DNA of 64,000 nucleotides from Manihot esculenta (GCF_001659605.2 NC_035176.2:24546716-24610715); one strand, 5' to 3'. Counted from the first letter of the stretch, positions 36,530 to 47,848 are shown. A program made the numbers and translations. Notes: generated by a model not told the origin, from the letters alone.

Positions 36530-36690
36530 GACAAAAAATTAAAAGAATTGATTATAATTGATAAAATGTAAAAAATATTTAATTTTTTTTTATCCATTTA
36601 GCCAATTATAAACGGCTTATTCCAAATGAAGCATGAAAAATTGTTAAATCTTTTGGAGACATTTTCAAGAATCTATAAAGAAAGATTATT

Positions 36691-36955
36691 AATGGAGAAA
36701 ATTATTATTTAATCTTTATAGTATGATAAAATTAACTAATTGATCCTTATAGTTCTCTAAACTCAACTAAAAAATTCTCCTATTAAGTTTTAACACTGTG
36801 ACCATTAGCTTCTCTCACTTTTACCATATACACTAATGGTAACCTTTTAGTTGAGTTTTCAAAATTATAGAAATTACTTAGGTATATATTTGGCAACACA
36901 GGACTGAATTAGTTAATTTCTCTATACTATAGGAACTAAGTAGTAATTTTCCATT
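36691..36955. mobile_element. MITE-like element with long imperfect inverted repeats
   Basis: The left end AATGGAGAAAATTATTATTT pairs with the right end AGTAATTTTCCATT, and pairing continues through TATAGTAT and AATTAACTAATT over about 55-60 bp each side. The inner part is also partly self-complementary (CTCAACTAAAA/TTTTAGTTGAG). Its ends resemble those of 22637-23175. No coding capacity and no clear TSD. Confidence 0.6.
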
Positions 36956-37140
36956 ATTTACTAATAATATCCGCAGCACAAATGCTCTGGCATTTACATC
37001 ATGAATGAAAAAATTGGTTAATACACATCTCACAAGCAAAGGACAAAAAACACAAAATACAAAAAGCTAAAAAGCAGGAAACAAACCACATTCCACAAAA
37101 AAAAAAAAATAAATAAAAAAAAAAAAATTTCCCTCAATCC

Positions 37141-37568
37141 TCAGCCATTAGTGGTGTTATATGTGATTTTAAGAATCACTGCCAATGGAATGTTGAGAAC
37201 ATGACCTTGATTTCCATAAATTCCAATCCTTCCAAAGCTGGCAGTAGAGCTGTTCATAGTTGCATTGAACATTATATATAGGACCTGTTTCTCTCCACTG
37301 GCAATGGAGAAGCGAGCCGGAATCACCTTCATTGACACCCCGTACGGTGCGCTCCAACTGACACTATAAGTCTCGTTACCGGCAACATTAACCACTGTTC
37401 TTTTAACAGTTCTACATTTGTCTAGCTTAGCAATGGTGACTGTGGGCAAGTTTAGGTCAGTGCCATTGATGGTTGAATTATAAGTCAAACAATTTTGGCC
37501 TGTATAGTTGAAGATCACAGGACCAGATCCATTAATGCCACAAAGAAACAACATATAGTCATCGAAAC
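37141..37568 (-). CDS. Subtilisin-like serine protease (SBT2 type), last exon
   Basis: Exon G of a minus-strand subtilase. It begins after a TTTTGCAG acceptor and ends in TGA at 37141-37143. It encodes FDDYMLFLCGINGSG and a C-terminal Fn3-like beta-sandwich (YSVSWSAPYGVSMKVIPARF, GRIGIYG) with several N-x-S/T sites. Plant subtilases are secreted proteases whose Fn3-like domain is needed for folding and activity. Phase: two bases complete a Ser codon from exon F. Together the seven visible exons give about 587 residues; the signal peptide, propeptide and catalytic Asp and His lie beyond the upstream intron, outside the window. Confidence 0.93.
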
Positions 37569-37775
37569 CTGCAAAACAGAGCATATACATCTTCATATTC
37601 ATTAAAAGTACAAAGCAAATCCGACAACTTTGTTAACAAACACAGCAGGATCAATACTTTGTGATTAGATTCATCAAAAAGCAAAATTCCCATGTCAAAA
37701 GGGCATATATGATAAGAGCAAAATAAAGTTCAGTGGTTAGAGAAGAGCATAGTTAATAAATTCAGAGCGACTTAC

Positions 37776-38057
37776 TGGAATCGAAAATCAGACCCGGATC
37801 TAGAGCTGCTGTTGCATTTACAAAACCACTGCCCATATCGAATGGTGTTGCCGGAGTCTGATTTTGATCTGGGTTGGCATAAGCACGTTGAGCTTTTATT
37901 GGCCCACCATTCTTATCATGCAAAGAAGCTGTTGTGGAGAGTGCTGAGGCTACTGCTGAAGGGCTGAAACTGGGGAACTTTTGCTTAACCAATGCAGCAA
38001 GTCCAGCAACATGAGGAGCAGCCATGCTTGTTCCAGACATCAATGCAAAGTTTTCAC
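37776..38057 (-). CDS. Subtilisin-like serine protease, exon F (catalytic Ser)
   Basis: Contains LMSGTSMAAPHVAGLAALVK, the catalytic serine motif of peptidase family S8. The C-terminal side (DMGSGFVNATAALDPGLIFD) matches plant subtilases. It is flanked by a CCTTTAG acceptor and a GTAAG donor (37771-37775). The phases fit exons E and G exactly and no stop is present. Confidence 0.94.
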
Positions 38058-38146
38058 CTAAAGGATTAAGTTCATGCTATAATGTAGGTGATAAAAGTGT
38101 GTAATCTGTACATAGAATCATTATTGTTTACGCTGTGTATTCATAC

Positions 38147-38417
38147 CTTGAAATTCTACTGATTCAGTTCCAAGAGAACTCCAAGCTGCCCATATAAAAT
38201 TTCCAGGAGCTACGAGGTTTGGTTTTAAAATGTCAGCATCATCAAGAAGACTGTCTTCTGGATCTGGTCCTCTAGCAGAGTAGAACATAATTACAGGAGA
38301 AGAACTATTGTAGTTAGCTTTTACTCCACCTGAAATTCTTGCAATTGCCCGAAATCTAGTAATTTTCCCTGTGAATTCATCTCTATCCAAAGAAGAATTG
38401 TAGTATTTAAGTAAAAT
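38147..38417 (-). CDS. Subtilisin-like serine protease, exon E
   Basis: Starts ILLKYYNSSLDRDEF after a GTGGCAG acceptor, passes through MFYSARGPDPED and LKPNLVAPGNFIWAAWSS, and ends at a GTATGA donor (38141-38146). It joins the protease-associated insertion to the catalytic Ser region. Intact frame. Confidence 0.93.
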
Positions 38418-38900
38418 CTGCCACAAGGATTAAGAAACATTAGTAAGTTCTCTCTAAGCATTGCTCTGTGTGCGTGTCTATGAGGAAGTTCCTTTTTCTT
38501 TATTTGGGAATAAAAGAAAGCAAGGAATCAAGAAAGGGGAGTGGAAAAGGGGCACATGAGACCACCAACAAATTCTCTCCAAATTGGAAGGAAAAGTGAA
38601 GGAAATTCTAAACATAGACCATTTGCCCTGTAAATTCTTTTCTGAAAAAAAAAAGGGAGGAACAAAAATCTAACCTCACCTATTATAAAACTTTTTTCCT
38701 CTACCTTTAGAATTTCATCAAAAAAGTTTAAAAGGAAAATCATTTTCTTCTTCCTCTTAACACTTTTCCCGCTGGTTTTCTTTCCCCTCACTTTCTCTCC
38801 CCCTGCATATTTCTTCATACAGTATTAAAGATTTTTGAAGTGCAAAACTAAGAAAAAGCATATGCATTTGCCGGCACATACTGAGACACAAAAGCTTCAC

Positions 38901-39232
38901 CTTGGAATCATCAGGAGATGGAACTATTATGCCAGACATCCTCATTGGAATTGGATTAAGCCGAAAGCCAACCACAGTAGAATCCATGTAGAACACAACA
39001 CCAGCAGCACTGAGGTTTTTGGCTGCTTGTAAGGCTTGTTTAATGGTGGAGAGTCCAAGCACAAATCGAACTGAATAACTACATATCAAGAGGTTCCCTT
39101 GGACTAGATCCTGGTTCAAGTTGCTGGAATCTTGGCATTCACCCGCATACATGTCATTGGCAATTGTTGTCTCATTGTTTAAAGCATGAAGTGCAGATAT
39201 CAGTGTGTACATAGTACCATTATTCGTACCCG
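38901..39232 (-). CDS. Subtilisin-like serine protease, exon D (PA domain)
   Basis: Encodes the protease-associated domain of plant subtilases, with ECQDSSNLNQDLVQGNLLIC and AAGVVFYMDS. The donor follows SPDDSK at a GTGAAG site; the acceptor is TTTTCAG. PA domains in these enzymes influence substrate access and dimerisation. The intron between this exon and exon E (38418-38900) has no other feature. Confidence 0.93.
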
Positions 39233-39993
39233 CTGAAAAGCAAATGTTAGTCTATCTCCTTACAATGCTAAGTACACAACTATTAGGACTAGACTGATAA
39301 ATAGCTTGATATATGTAAGGAACAATGATAAGTACATGTTGGGTAATGGGTCTTCTATAATCTGTACATGAAAGCATGATAAATCATAAGGTTTAAACTA
39401 TACTAAAGTCTATAATGTACATCCAAATAGACGCTGCATATCTGGTTGGTAAAACAAAACTACCAATTCATGGTCAATAACTAAGACTCTTATATTTGAA
39501 TGCATCAAAAAAAGGAAAGAAACCTACACAAGCAGAATACCAATAATTTTAAAACATAGTATTTGTTTATTTTCTTTGCCTATTCATTGAACATAATGCA
39601 CAGGATGAGATTGTTTTGATGCATCTTCACTTTTCGTCAAATCAATCATGTGCATGTCTCGACATTCAGAACTCCAGTACTACTTTTGCTTTCAACACGA
39701 AAGCAAAAATTCTTAATATGTTTTCCTTGTATGATTATTCTGGCATGCGATCGTTCTTGTTACTCCTTCACATGCAAGATTCAAATTTTAATGGGTACCA
39801 AGTGATGGCTCTTAATTTATTTGGAGTATTTATAAGGTTATGATCACTCTTTTCAACCTCCTGGTTTCACCTTCTATTTCGAGTTGTTTAACCACCTTAT
39901 ATTTTCACCTTTGATCAAGAGACTCAAATTCATCACGTCATCAGGAACAAAGGAACTGATAAGAAATGCTGTAACTTCAGACAACAAACTTAC
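39233..39993 (-). other. Subtilase intron between exons C and D
   Basis: A 761-bp intron with GTAAGT donor and TTTTCAG acceptor. Nothing recognisable inside. Confidence 0.8.
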
Positions 39994-40276
39994 GTGCAAG
40001 CCCAACTCCAGGAATAGTTACATTGTTGCCAAGCACTATAGAGTTAGTATACACTCTGTCATGAGAAGCAGCACCAACAGTGAAAATCCACGGACTGAAG
40101 GAAGACATGCTCTTGGGTGATGGCCCAGTATTGCCTGCTGCTTGCACAACAAAAATGCCAGCCTTCACTGCTGAGAGCAGAGCCATGTCTATGGGATTAA
40201 AAAATGTTGCAAGACCAGGAGGGCGCCTGTTGGGAGTGATTGATAAACTTATAATATCAACCCCATCCTGAGCTGC
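39994..40276 (-). CDS. Subtilisin-like serine protease, exon C (oxyanion-hole Asn)
   Basis: Begins AAQDGVDIISLSITPNRRP after a TTTTCAG acceptor and holds FVVQAAGNTGPSPKSM, with the Asn that stabilises the oxyanion. It ends PGVGLA at a GTAAGT donor. The NRRP wording and intron positions agree with the SBT2 subfamily as I know it. Upstream comes the greatly expanded intron. Confidence 0.94.
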
Positions 40277-40629
40277 CTGAAAATTCATGACAAATGTTAG
40301 TATGTATTATGATATCCATGTCAGTACATCATTGCAAGGCTTCAAGAAGGAATGTGATCTCAAGAAACAGGCTCAATATAAATAGTTTTGGCTGTAGGTG
40401 CATGTAAACTAAGTACAAGCACATGGAAAAAGTAGTGAAAAGAATAAGCATTAAATTTCAATTATACTCCAGGAACATTCTAAGAAGCCAAGGCGTATTC
40501 GGTTAGTCATCATTTACAAGAAATTGGAAAAGCAGAATGTGTTTCCAAGCAGTATGGCCCTGATGAAACTTGTGCCCTTCTCATACCAAAGTAGGAAAGT
40601 AGAAAACTTGCCTATGGAAACATAGAACA

Positions 40630-40819
40630 TGTTGACTTATTTGTTGATTTTAGGGATATGATTTGATTTGATTAGAATCCTTAATTATTTCTGTAATCAT
40701 TCTCTGATTATTTGCTTCCTATTTAGTTATAATTCTTTGTGTATAAATAGTCATGTAAATCAATTGTAAATATCAATAGTGAAATACAAGAATACTCTAA
40801 AATTCTACAAAATTTTTCG
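40630..40819 (+). repeat. 5' LTR of the outer Copia element
   Basis: 190 bp from TGTTGACTTATTTG to AATTTTTCG (terminal CA mutated to CG). It is followed by the PBS-like TGGTATCATAGC at 40820-40831, one mismatch from the tRNA-Met complement. Confidence 0.9.
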
Positions 40820-41009
40820 TGGTATCATAGCTTTTTCTTTATTTAAGGCTTAAATCCAATTTTTGCTTTTTAGGCTTTCTAAAACCCTAAATCTACCTTT
40901 TTGGTACTACTCTATTTAGGGACCTTTTAACATCTCACCGCCGCCACCCAGAGGATTGTCAAACCGTCGTCGGCCAGACCGCTCAGCTCCGACGCTAGAA
41001 AGTCACGCG

Positions 41010-41465
41010 TAGGGGTGAGCATTCAGTCAGTTCGGTTCAAAACCGAACCGAATAAACCGAAAACCAAAATTTTAGTGTTTATGAAAACCGAACCGAACTG
41101 ATTTTGGTCAGAAACCGAATCGAACCGAACCGGTCTGATTCGGTTCGGTTTGATCGGTTTCGATTTTTAATATTTTTTTTATTTTTTACACTTTATTTTT
41201 AGTAGTTACAAATTTAATTAAAATATTTCAATCTTAATATGATTTAATTTCTCTATATTATTGAAAAAACATATTATTATCACTAATCGGTTCGGTTCGG
41301 TTTTTTAGATTTTTTTCTGATCAAAACCGAACCGAACCGAAATAACCGAAATTTCTGAAATTAAAAACCGAACCGAACCGAAATATATAAAAAACCGAAC
41401 TAAATTTTTAAATCGGTTCGGTTCGATCGATTTTTTTTATTTGAACCGAATACTGCTCACCCCTA
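41010..41465. mobile_element. hAT-type MITE, TSD GTCACGCG
   Basis: 456 bp with inverted termini TAGGGGTGAGCA...TGCTCACCCCTA and an 8-bp duplication GTCACGCG at 41002-41009 and 41466-41473, the hAT signature. The interior is built of many AACCGAACCGAA and complementary CGGTTCGGTT blocks, so it is largely self-complementary. No coding capacity. It sits in the untranslated leader of the outer Copia. Confidence 0.93.
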
Positions 41466-41663
41466 GTCACGCGCATGAGACTCACGTGCTCTTCCTTCCC
41501 GGCACGTGAGATCAGCTCGACACTGCTTCGCCCCTCCATCCACTCCAGTGCCGATTCCGACCTCCTTTCCGGCCATCCTGTGCCACTACCTGGTCCTGTG
41601 GTGATTTAGTTAGGCTCTCTTGTGTGTACAACCTTGGGTACCTATGGTTCATTTATTTTTACT

Positions 41664-42885
41664 ATGGCAGGAGGTAAAAAGGTTTCAATTCCTTGCAAAT
41701 TAGTCTCGTAAAACTTGATGAAACCAATTATCTTGCTTGGTCAAGGTCTTGTTTGTTGTTTATCAAAACTAGAGGACTGCAAAACTATGTCATTGGTAAT
41801 AAGAAGCAACCGAATGAGAGTGATCCAGATTTTCCTCAATGGGACTTGGATAATTGTCTTGTTATGACATGATTACTTAACTCTATGCAACCTCATATCT
41901 CTAAATCTTATTTGTCATATGATACTGCTGCAAATATATGAAAGGATTTGCCCTTAACTTATTTCAAGATTAAAAATAATTCTCAAATTTATGATATTTG
42001 GAATAATATCTATGGTACTAAGCAAAGAGAAATCACTATCTCTCAATTTTATTCTGAGTTATGTGACTTATGGCAAGAACTTGATTACTATCATGACTTT
42101 CAGATAGACTGTACTGATATAGTCAAATTTCTAAAAATGATTGAAAAGGAGTGTGTAACAGCCCGGCCCCGTACGACCGGCCCTGTTACCGCTCACAGCC
42201 CGTGACCTTCCTCTGGGCCCAGCCACTGTGAGCAGCTCTTAACATCCCTTCACCCTCACGGGTTCCAGGCAGGATTTGTCCCTCGGGGGAGCCATTACGG
42301 CCCGCCCTAGCCCGAGTGGATTTGGCCCAATTCCTTCCTCTGGGAATTAGGTCGCCTCCCCCACTGCTCGAACCCTTGACCTCCCACTTTAAGGGAATAG
42401 TCTGGTGAGAGTGAGTACCACCAGACTATTCCCTTAAAGTGGGAGGTCAAGGGTTCGAGCAGTGGGGGAGGCGACCTAATTCCCAGAGGAAGGAATTGGG
42501 CCAAATCCACTCGGGCTAGGGCGGGCCGTAATGGCTCCCCCGAGGGACAAATCCTGCCTGGAACCCGTGAGGGTGAAGGGATGTTAAGAGCTGCTCACAG
42601 TGGCTGGGCCCAGAGGAAGGTCACGGGCTGTGAGCGGTAACAGGGCCGGTCGTACGGGGCCGGGCTGTTACAGAGTGGGTCTATGATTTTTTCGCAAAGT
42701 TGAATAACAAATATGATCCAATTTAGGTCTAAGTGTTGGGGAAAAATCCTTTTACTTCTCTAGAAGAGGCTCACGCCCATGTTCAACAAGAGGAAAATTT
42801 TTCCTTCTCTAGAAGAGGCCCACACCCATGTTCAATAGGAGGAAAATCGTCAACATGCTATCTCTATACTGCATCAGTTGAAAGG
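41664..42885 (+). pseudogene. Outer Copia gag, decayed and interrupted
   Basis: From an ATG at 41664 the reading gives VKLDETNYLAWSRSCLLF-like Copia gag, then QPHISKSYLSYDTA and TISQFYSELCDLWQELDYY (about 42030-42090). There are in-frame stops near 41870 and 41940. The palindromic element (42154-42672) interrupts it; reading resumes with WVYDFFAKLNNKYDPI. The inner Copia starts at 42886. Confidence 0.85.
42154..42672. mobile_element. 519-bp near-perfect palindromic element with LTR-like ends, TSD GAGTG
   Basis: Two 254-bp arms (42154-42407, 42419-42672) are reverse complements around an 11-base loop; I saw no mismatch in the parts compared. The termini are TGTAACAGCCCGG...CCGGGCTGTTACA, TG...CA as in LTRs, and the flanks carry GAGTG (42149-42153 and 42673-42677). 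Deleting the insert and one copy restores a plausible gag frame. It is GC-rich, unlike its surroundings, with no real coding region. Known MITE superfamilies do not usually give a 5-bp TSD with TG/CA ends; see findings. Confidence 0.95.
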
Positions 42886-43049
42886 TGTAAAATGATAATA
42901 TTTGTTGTATTTCACAATAGAGATTACAACCTATTTATACATGAGAGACGGTATCTAAACAGGAAGGAAAATCAAGCCTATGATTATACAATCCCTAAGA
43001 TTAAGCAACTGACCTATCTATCAATATTTACTTCCTATAACCTATAACA
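42886..43049 (-). repeat. 3' LTR of the inner Copia element
   Basis: 164 bp; plus-strand start TGTAAAATGATAAT and end CCTATAACA. Confidence 0.9.
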
Positions 43050-43056
43050 CTACCCC

Positions 43057-46000
43057 TCAAGTTGGAGTATAAATGTTAATCATGCCCAAGTTGTTACATA
43101 TATAATCAACTCGAGTCCCATTTAGAGCTTTAGTGAAGATATCTCCTAGTTGTTCTCTAGTTCGGATATGTCCTGTTAATATTATCTTTTGTTGGACCTT
43201 TTCACGAACAAAATAACAATCAATCTCGATGTGTTTAGTCCTCTCATGAAATACTAGATTGGAGGCAATGTGGATAGTTGCTTGATTATCACACAACTTA
43301 GTAGACACCGAATTTGTGAACCCAACTTCTTCCAATAGTTGACGTACCCATAAGACTTCACAAATGGCTTGTGCTATGGCTCGATATTTAGATTTAGCAC
43401 TAGAACGGGAGACCACATTTTGCTTCTTACTTTTACATGAGACCAAGTTACCTTCCACAAAAACACAATACCCAGTAGTTGACCCCCTATCAACCTTCGA
43501 GCCTGCCCAATCAGCATCAGAAAAGCATTCAATATTTGAGTGCCCATGGTTACCATAGAATAGGCCTCGCCCTGGGGCCCCTTTAAGGTAACAAAGAATC
43601 TGTCCCAAAGCATCCCACTGGGCAACAGTAGGGGAGGACATAAACTGACTTACCACACTCACTGAATATGCAATATCAGGACGAGTCAACGTCAAATAAT
43701 TCAGCTTGCCAACTAATCTTCTATACCTTTCAGGATCTGCAAATGGCTCACTGTCTTCTGTGGTAAGTTGAAGGTTAGGGGTCATTGGGGCACTACAAGG
43801 CTTATCACCCAATTTTCCGGTTTCTGCTAACAAATCAAGAACATATTTTCTTTGAGATAAGAAGATATCTTTCTTACACCGCATAACTTTGATTCCCAAT
43901 AAATATTTCAATGAACCCAAATCTTTTGTATGAAATTGTGTTTTAAGAAATTCTTTTAGGGATGTGATGCCAACAATATCACTTCCTGTGATAACGATAC
44001 CATCCACATATACTACAAGCAGAATTACTTCATCATCAGAATTTCTATAAAACACTGAGTGATCACACTTACTCATCTTCATTCCAAACTGTTGGACCAC
44101 CTCACTAAACCTGCCAAACCATGCCCGAGGACTCTGTTCCAAGCCATAAAGGGATTTTCGAAGTCTACAAACCTTGTCTGACTCCCCCTGAGCAACAAAA
44201 CCAGGTGGTTGCTCAATATAAACCTCCTCCTGAAGTTCACCATGAAGAAAAGCATTTTTAATATTCATTTGATGCAAAGGCCAATCATGTGTAGCTGCCA
44301 AGGAAATAAACAATCGAACATATGCGAGCTTGGCAACTGAGGAAAATGTATCAGAATAGTCAACTCTATAAGTTTGTGCATAACCTTTGGCCACTAAACG
44401 GGCCTTGAGGCGAGCAACAGATCCATCAAGATTTACTTTCACTGCAAACACCCATTTGCACCCAATAGCCCGCTTTCCTGGGGGCAAGGACATCAACTCC
44501 CAAGTACCATTAGTGTTAAGGGCCATCATTTCCTCTTCTATTGCAGCACACCAACCAAGATGGGACAAAACCTCAATAACAGTTTTGAGAACTGAAATAG
44601 AATCTAAAGCAGTGGCAAAACGAAGATGAGGATAATTGATCATAAGAGACACAAGATGAAATAGGATAAGTGCAAGTACGTTTACCTTTGCAAAGAGCAA
44701 TGGGCAAATCCAAATCAGACAATGAAGGATCAGTGGGAGTAGGATCTGTCGATGAAGAAGCAGATAGCGGAGCGGAGTCAGAGTCCTCTAAGCGTCTGGA
44801 ATACACATGAAAGATGGGAGGGTGACCTGACACATGAACGAAAGATGGGAGGGCGACCTGACACATGAGCGAAAGATGTAGTAGTCTGAGGAGACAGAAA
44901 GCGAACAGTGTATAACAAGAGGTCATTTTCCTCCCCCTGGGTGTTATAAACAGATGATGGCGGAAAAACCGGAGTGAATTCAAAGAATGTTACATCCGCA
45001 GACACAAGATACCGATTCAGATAAGGAGAAAAACAACAATACCTTTTCTGACGTCGAGAGTAGCCAAGTAAGACACATTTGAGTGATTTGGGATCCAATT
45101 TAGTAACTTGTGGACGAACATCACGAACAAAACAAGTACACCCAAAGATACGTGGCTCAATAGGAAACAAAGATTTAGTGGGAAGCAAAATGTTATAAGG
45201 GATATCACCATGAAGGATGGAGGAAGGCATGCGATTGATGAAAAAACAAGCAGTGGATACAGCATCAGCCCAAAAACATTTAGGTACTATCATTTGAAAT
45301 AAGAGGGCTCTGGCTACTTCAAGAAGATATCGATTTTTTCTTTCGGTAACTCCATTTTGTGAAGGAGTGTCAACACGAGAGGACTGATGAAGAATCATTT
45401 TTTGTAACAAATAAGATTGAATTTTCCCAGAGAGATACTCTTTAGCATTATCACTTTGCAATATACGAATGAGAATATTGAATTGGGTTTGAATTTCAGC
45501 ATAAAACGCACAAAAGATAGAAAATAATTCTGAACGACTCTTCATTAAAAATAACCAAGTAGTACGAGAGAAATCATCAACAAAAGTAACAAAGTACTTA
45601 AAGCCGACTTAAACACAGTAGGACAAGGACCCCATACATCTGAATGTACTAACTCAAAGGGGGACGAAGCCCGTTTATTGACTCGAGACACTGAAGGTAA
45701 ACGATGATGTTTGGCAAATTGATAAGACTCACAATCTAAAACAGACAAAGAATGAAACTGTGGATATAACTTCTTCAAAGCCAAGAGAGAAGGATGCCCC
45801 AAACGACAATGAACATCAAAAGGTGTTAAACGCGTGGAACATGCAATAGATCTAGGTAGTTGCTGATCCAAGACGTAGAGACCCTCTGACTCACGCCCTT
45901 TACCAATAATTTGTTTCGTCGAAAGATCCTGAAAAATACAGTGATCGGGAAAGAATGAGACACAACAATTCAATGCACGAGTGAGTTTACTAATAGAAAG

Positions 46001-47209
46001 CAAATTAAACACGAACTTAGGGAGACATAACACAGAGGATACATAAAGAGAAGGGATTAAGTTGACATGACCAGAACCCATGACAAAAGATTTAGTACCA
46101 TCAGCAAGAGTAACATAAGAAGCCGATACATGAGACTCAAGATTGGATAATAGGGTAGAATTACTTGACATATGATCGATAGCACCAGAATCAATAACCC
46201 ATTTGGAGGATGAAGACACAAGACATGCAGTAGAGTTACCTGATTCAACAATTGCAGTGATAGAGGAGGAATTAGAGGATTTCAGAGATGCCTGGTATTA
46301 GGTGAATTGTGCATACTCATCTGCAGATATCAAAATCCCCTGATCTGAAGGGGCCTCAACTGCCATATGCACCATTTGTGTGCGCTGATTCTTATTCTGT
46401 AATTTTTGACATGTCTTCTTAGTATGTCTAGGTTCGCGGCAGTAATAACAAATGATTTCTCCTGAGTCAAAAATAGAACCTGTTTCCCCAGAACACTGAG
46501 ATCCTTTACCACCATTAAAACCTTCCATTTGCCCACCTCTGTTATTCTGTCTGCCACTGTCATTGCGGCTAACAAGGGCACTAGTGGGGTGTAAAGGAAT
46601 TGGAGATTCTGTACGCAATACTCTAGTGAACACATCATGTAACGATGATATTTCAGAGTCAGAAAGAATATGAGACTTAGCTGTCTCAAACTTTGGAGGG
46701 AGACCTGCAAGAAAGCTCATAATAGTCATTTGCTCTCATTGAGTTTGTTGAGTTTTCACATCTGTACTAAAAGGCATCAATATATTAAGTTCTTCATAAA
46801 CTCTTTTAAAATCCATAAAATAGGATGTCAAAGTTCTATCATTTTTCTCAGCTCGGTAAAACGCCTTACACACATCATAAATACGGGAAATATTCTCTTT
46901 GCCAGAATATAGAAATTCCAGATACTTCATTAATTCTTTAACAAATTCACAATGATTAATAAGACTAATCACCCTCATTATGAATAGAATTTCGAATCTG
47001 TAGAAACAAACGAGCATCATCCCTCATCCAATCTCTACGAGTTTCATCAATTGGAGGATCCTTTATAAGATAATCATTCATTTCAATACTTCGTAAATAA
47101 ATACGGATAGTCTTACTCCAATCAAAAAATTAAATCCATTTAATTTGTGTTCTGTGATTTTAGTCATCACATGAAGCACATCAGTTACTGTGGTTTTAAC
47201 TTCAGCCAT
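43057..47209 (-). pseudogene. Inner Copia gag-pol, lightly damaged
   Basis: Gag from the ATG at 47209, zinc knuckle CYYCREPRHTKKTC (about 46430-46470), protease WVIDSGAIDHMSS (about 46180), pre-integrase (CRLGHPSLLALKKL), integrase (PFELVHSDVWGPCP; QNGVTERKNRYLLE), then a 547-codon open RT-RNase H frame (43057-44700) ending in TGA. Breaks: a frameshift near 47130, stops near 46735 and 46290, and frame changes near 45545, 44778 and 44700. In RT the YVDD active site reads YVDG and the usual first Asp (QLDVKNAF in relatives) is Asn in QMNIKNAF; the RNase H box SSAEAEY reads SSAKSKY. So even the long frame would be catalytically dead. Confidence 0.92.
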
Positions 47210-47647
47210 AAGGACAACCAACCCAAAACAATCAAAATAAACAAAGGATCAAAAGAATAGTACCCATGAACAGTACCCGGTGAACAATGCCAGATGAACA
47301 GTGCCCGAATATGAATAGTACCAAAAACACCACCACCCAACACCCGAACGGCAAACAAACCTCAGATCTAACAAGGGGACGGTGTGGTGACTCCAGCGAT
47401 GGTGACCGGAGTAGCGTCGAAGCAGGGACGCACCTTCATGCGCTGGCACGTGGAACTGCGGTCGGTCATTGTGGTGGAGCGTGAGGCCCACTCACCGGCC
47501 AAACGCTTGTCGGCTCTTCAAGGAAGCTTCGCCGGCGCTCCGACTTCCTTCCTAAGGGTGCGGTGAGATCCAAATATTATCCTTTATGGGTAACCCAAAT
47601 GAATAGAGCTTTAAGTCTCCAAAAAATTTTAAATATCTATGGGTGAG

Positions 47648-47659
47648 GCTCTGATACCA
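47648..47659 (-). other. Primer-binding site of the inner Copia (tRNA-Met)
   Basis: Plus strand GCTCTGATACCA, adjacent to the LTR start at 47660. The 47210-47647 leader contains GAACAGT-type short repeats and no gene. Confidence 0.88.
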
Positions 47660-47843
47660 TGTAGAATGATAATATTTGTTGTATTTCACATAGAGATTAC
47701 AACCTATTTATACATGAGAGATGATATCTAAACAGGAAGGAAAATCAAGCCTATGATTATACAATCCCTAAAATTAAGCAACTGACCCATGTATCAATAT
47801 TTACTTCCTATATTAATATATTTACTTCCTATAACCTATAACA
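47660..47843 (-). repeat. 5' LTR of the inner Copia element
   Basis: 184 bp, matching the left LTR apart from several base changes and a duplicated TATTTACTTCCTATA segment. Confidence 0.9.
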
Positions 47844-47848
47844 AAAGG

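Larger units (their letters stand above)
42886..47843 (-). mobile_element. Inner Ty1/Copia element, TSD AAAGG
   Basis: Minus-strand element with LTRs at 42886-43049 (3') and 47660-47843 (5'), flanked by AAAGG at 42881-42885 and 47844-47848. The polypurine tract GAGGGG lies at about 43051-43057 and the PBS TGGTATCAGAGC at 47648-47659. The LTRs differ by a few substitutions plus a roughly 20-bp duplication in the right copy, so it is fairly young. It shares transcriptional orientation with the subtilase gene. Confidence 0.95.

Noticed and set aside
38528..38818. 96-codon minus-strand frame between subtilase exons D and E
   Set aside because: Lies in the intron, is lysine-rich from A-tracts, and would break the matching phases of exons D and E.
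42360..42470. Possible tRNA-like or SINE promoter (GGTTCGAGC resembles a B box)
   Set aside because: No convincing A box at the right spacing, no tRNA cloverleaf and no poly-A tail; the TSD and TG/CA ends point elsewhere.
42307..42510. 67-codon minus-strand frame
   Set aside because: Spans the centre of the perfect palindrome; a symmetric sequence gives such a frame on its own.
47249..47566. Frames in the leader of the inner Copia
   Set aside because: Between the PBS and the gag start, overlapping on both strands, no domain.
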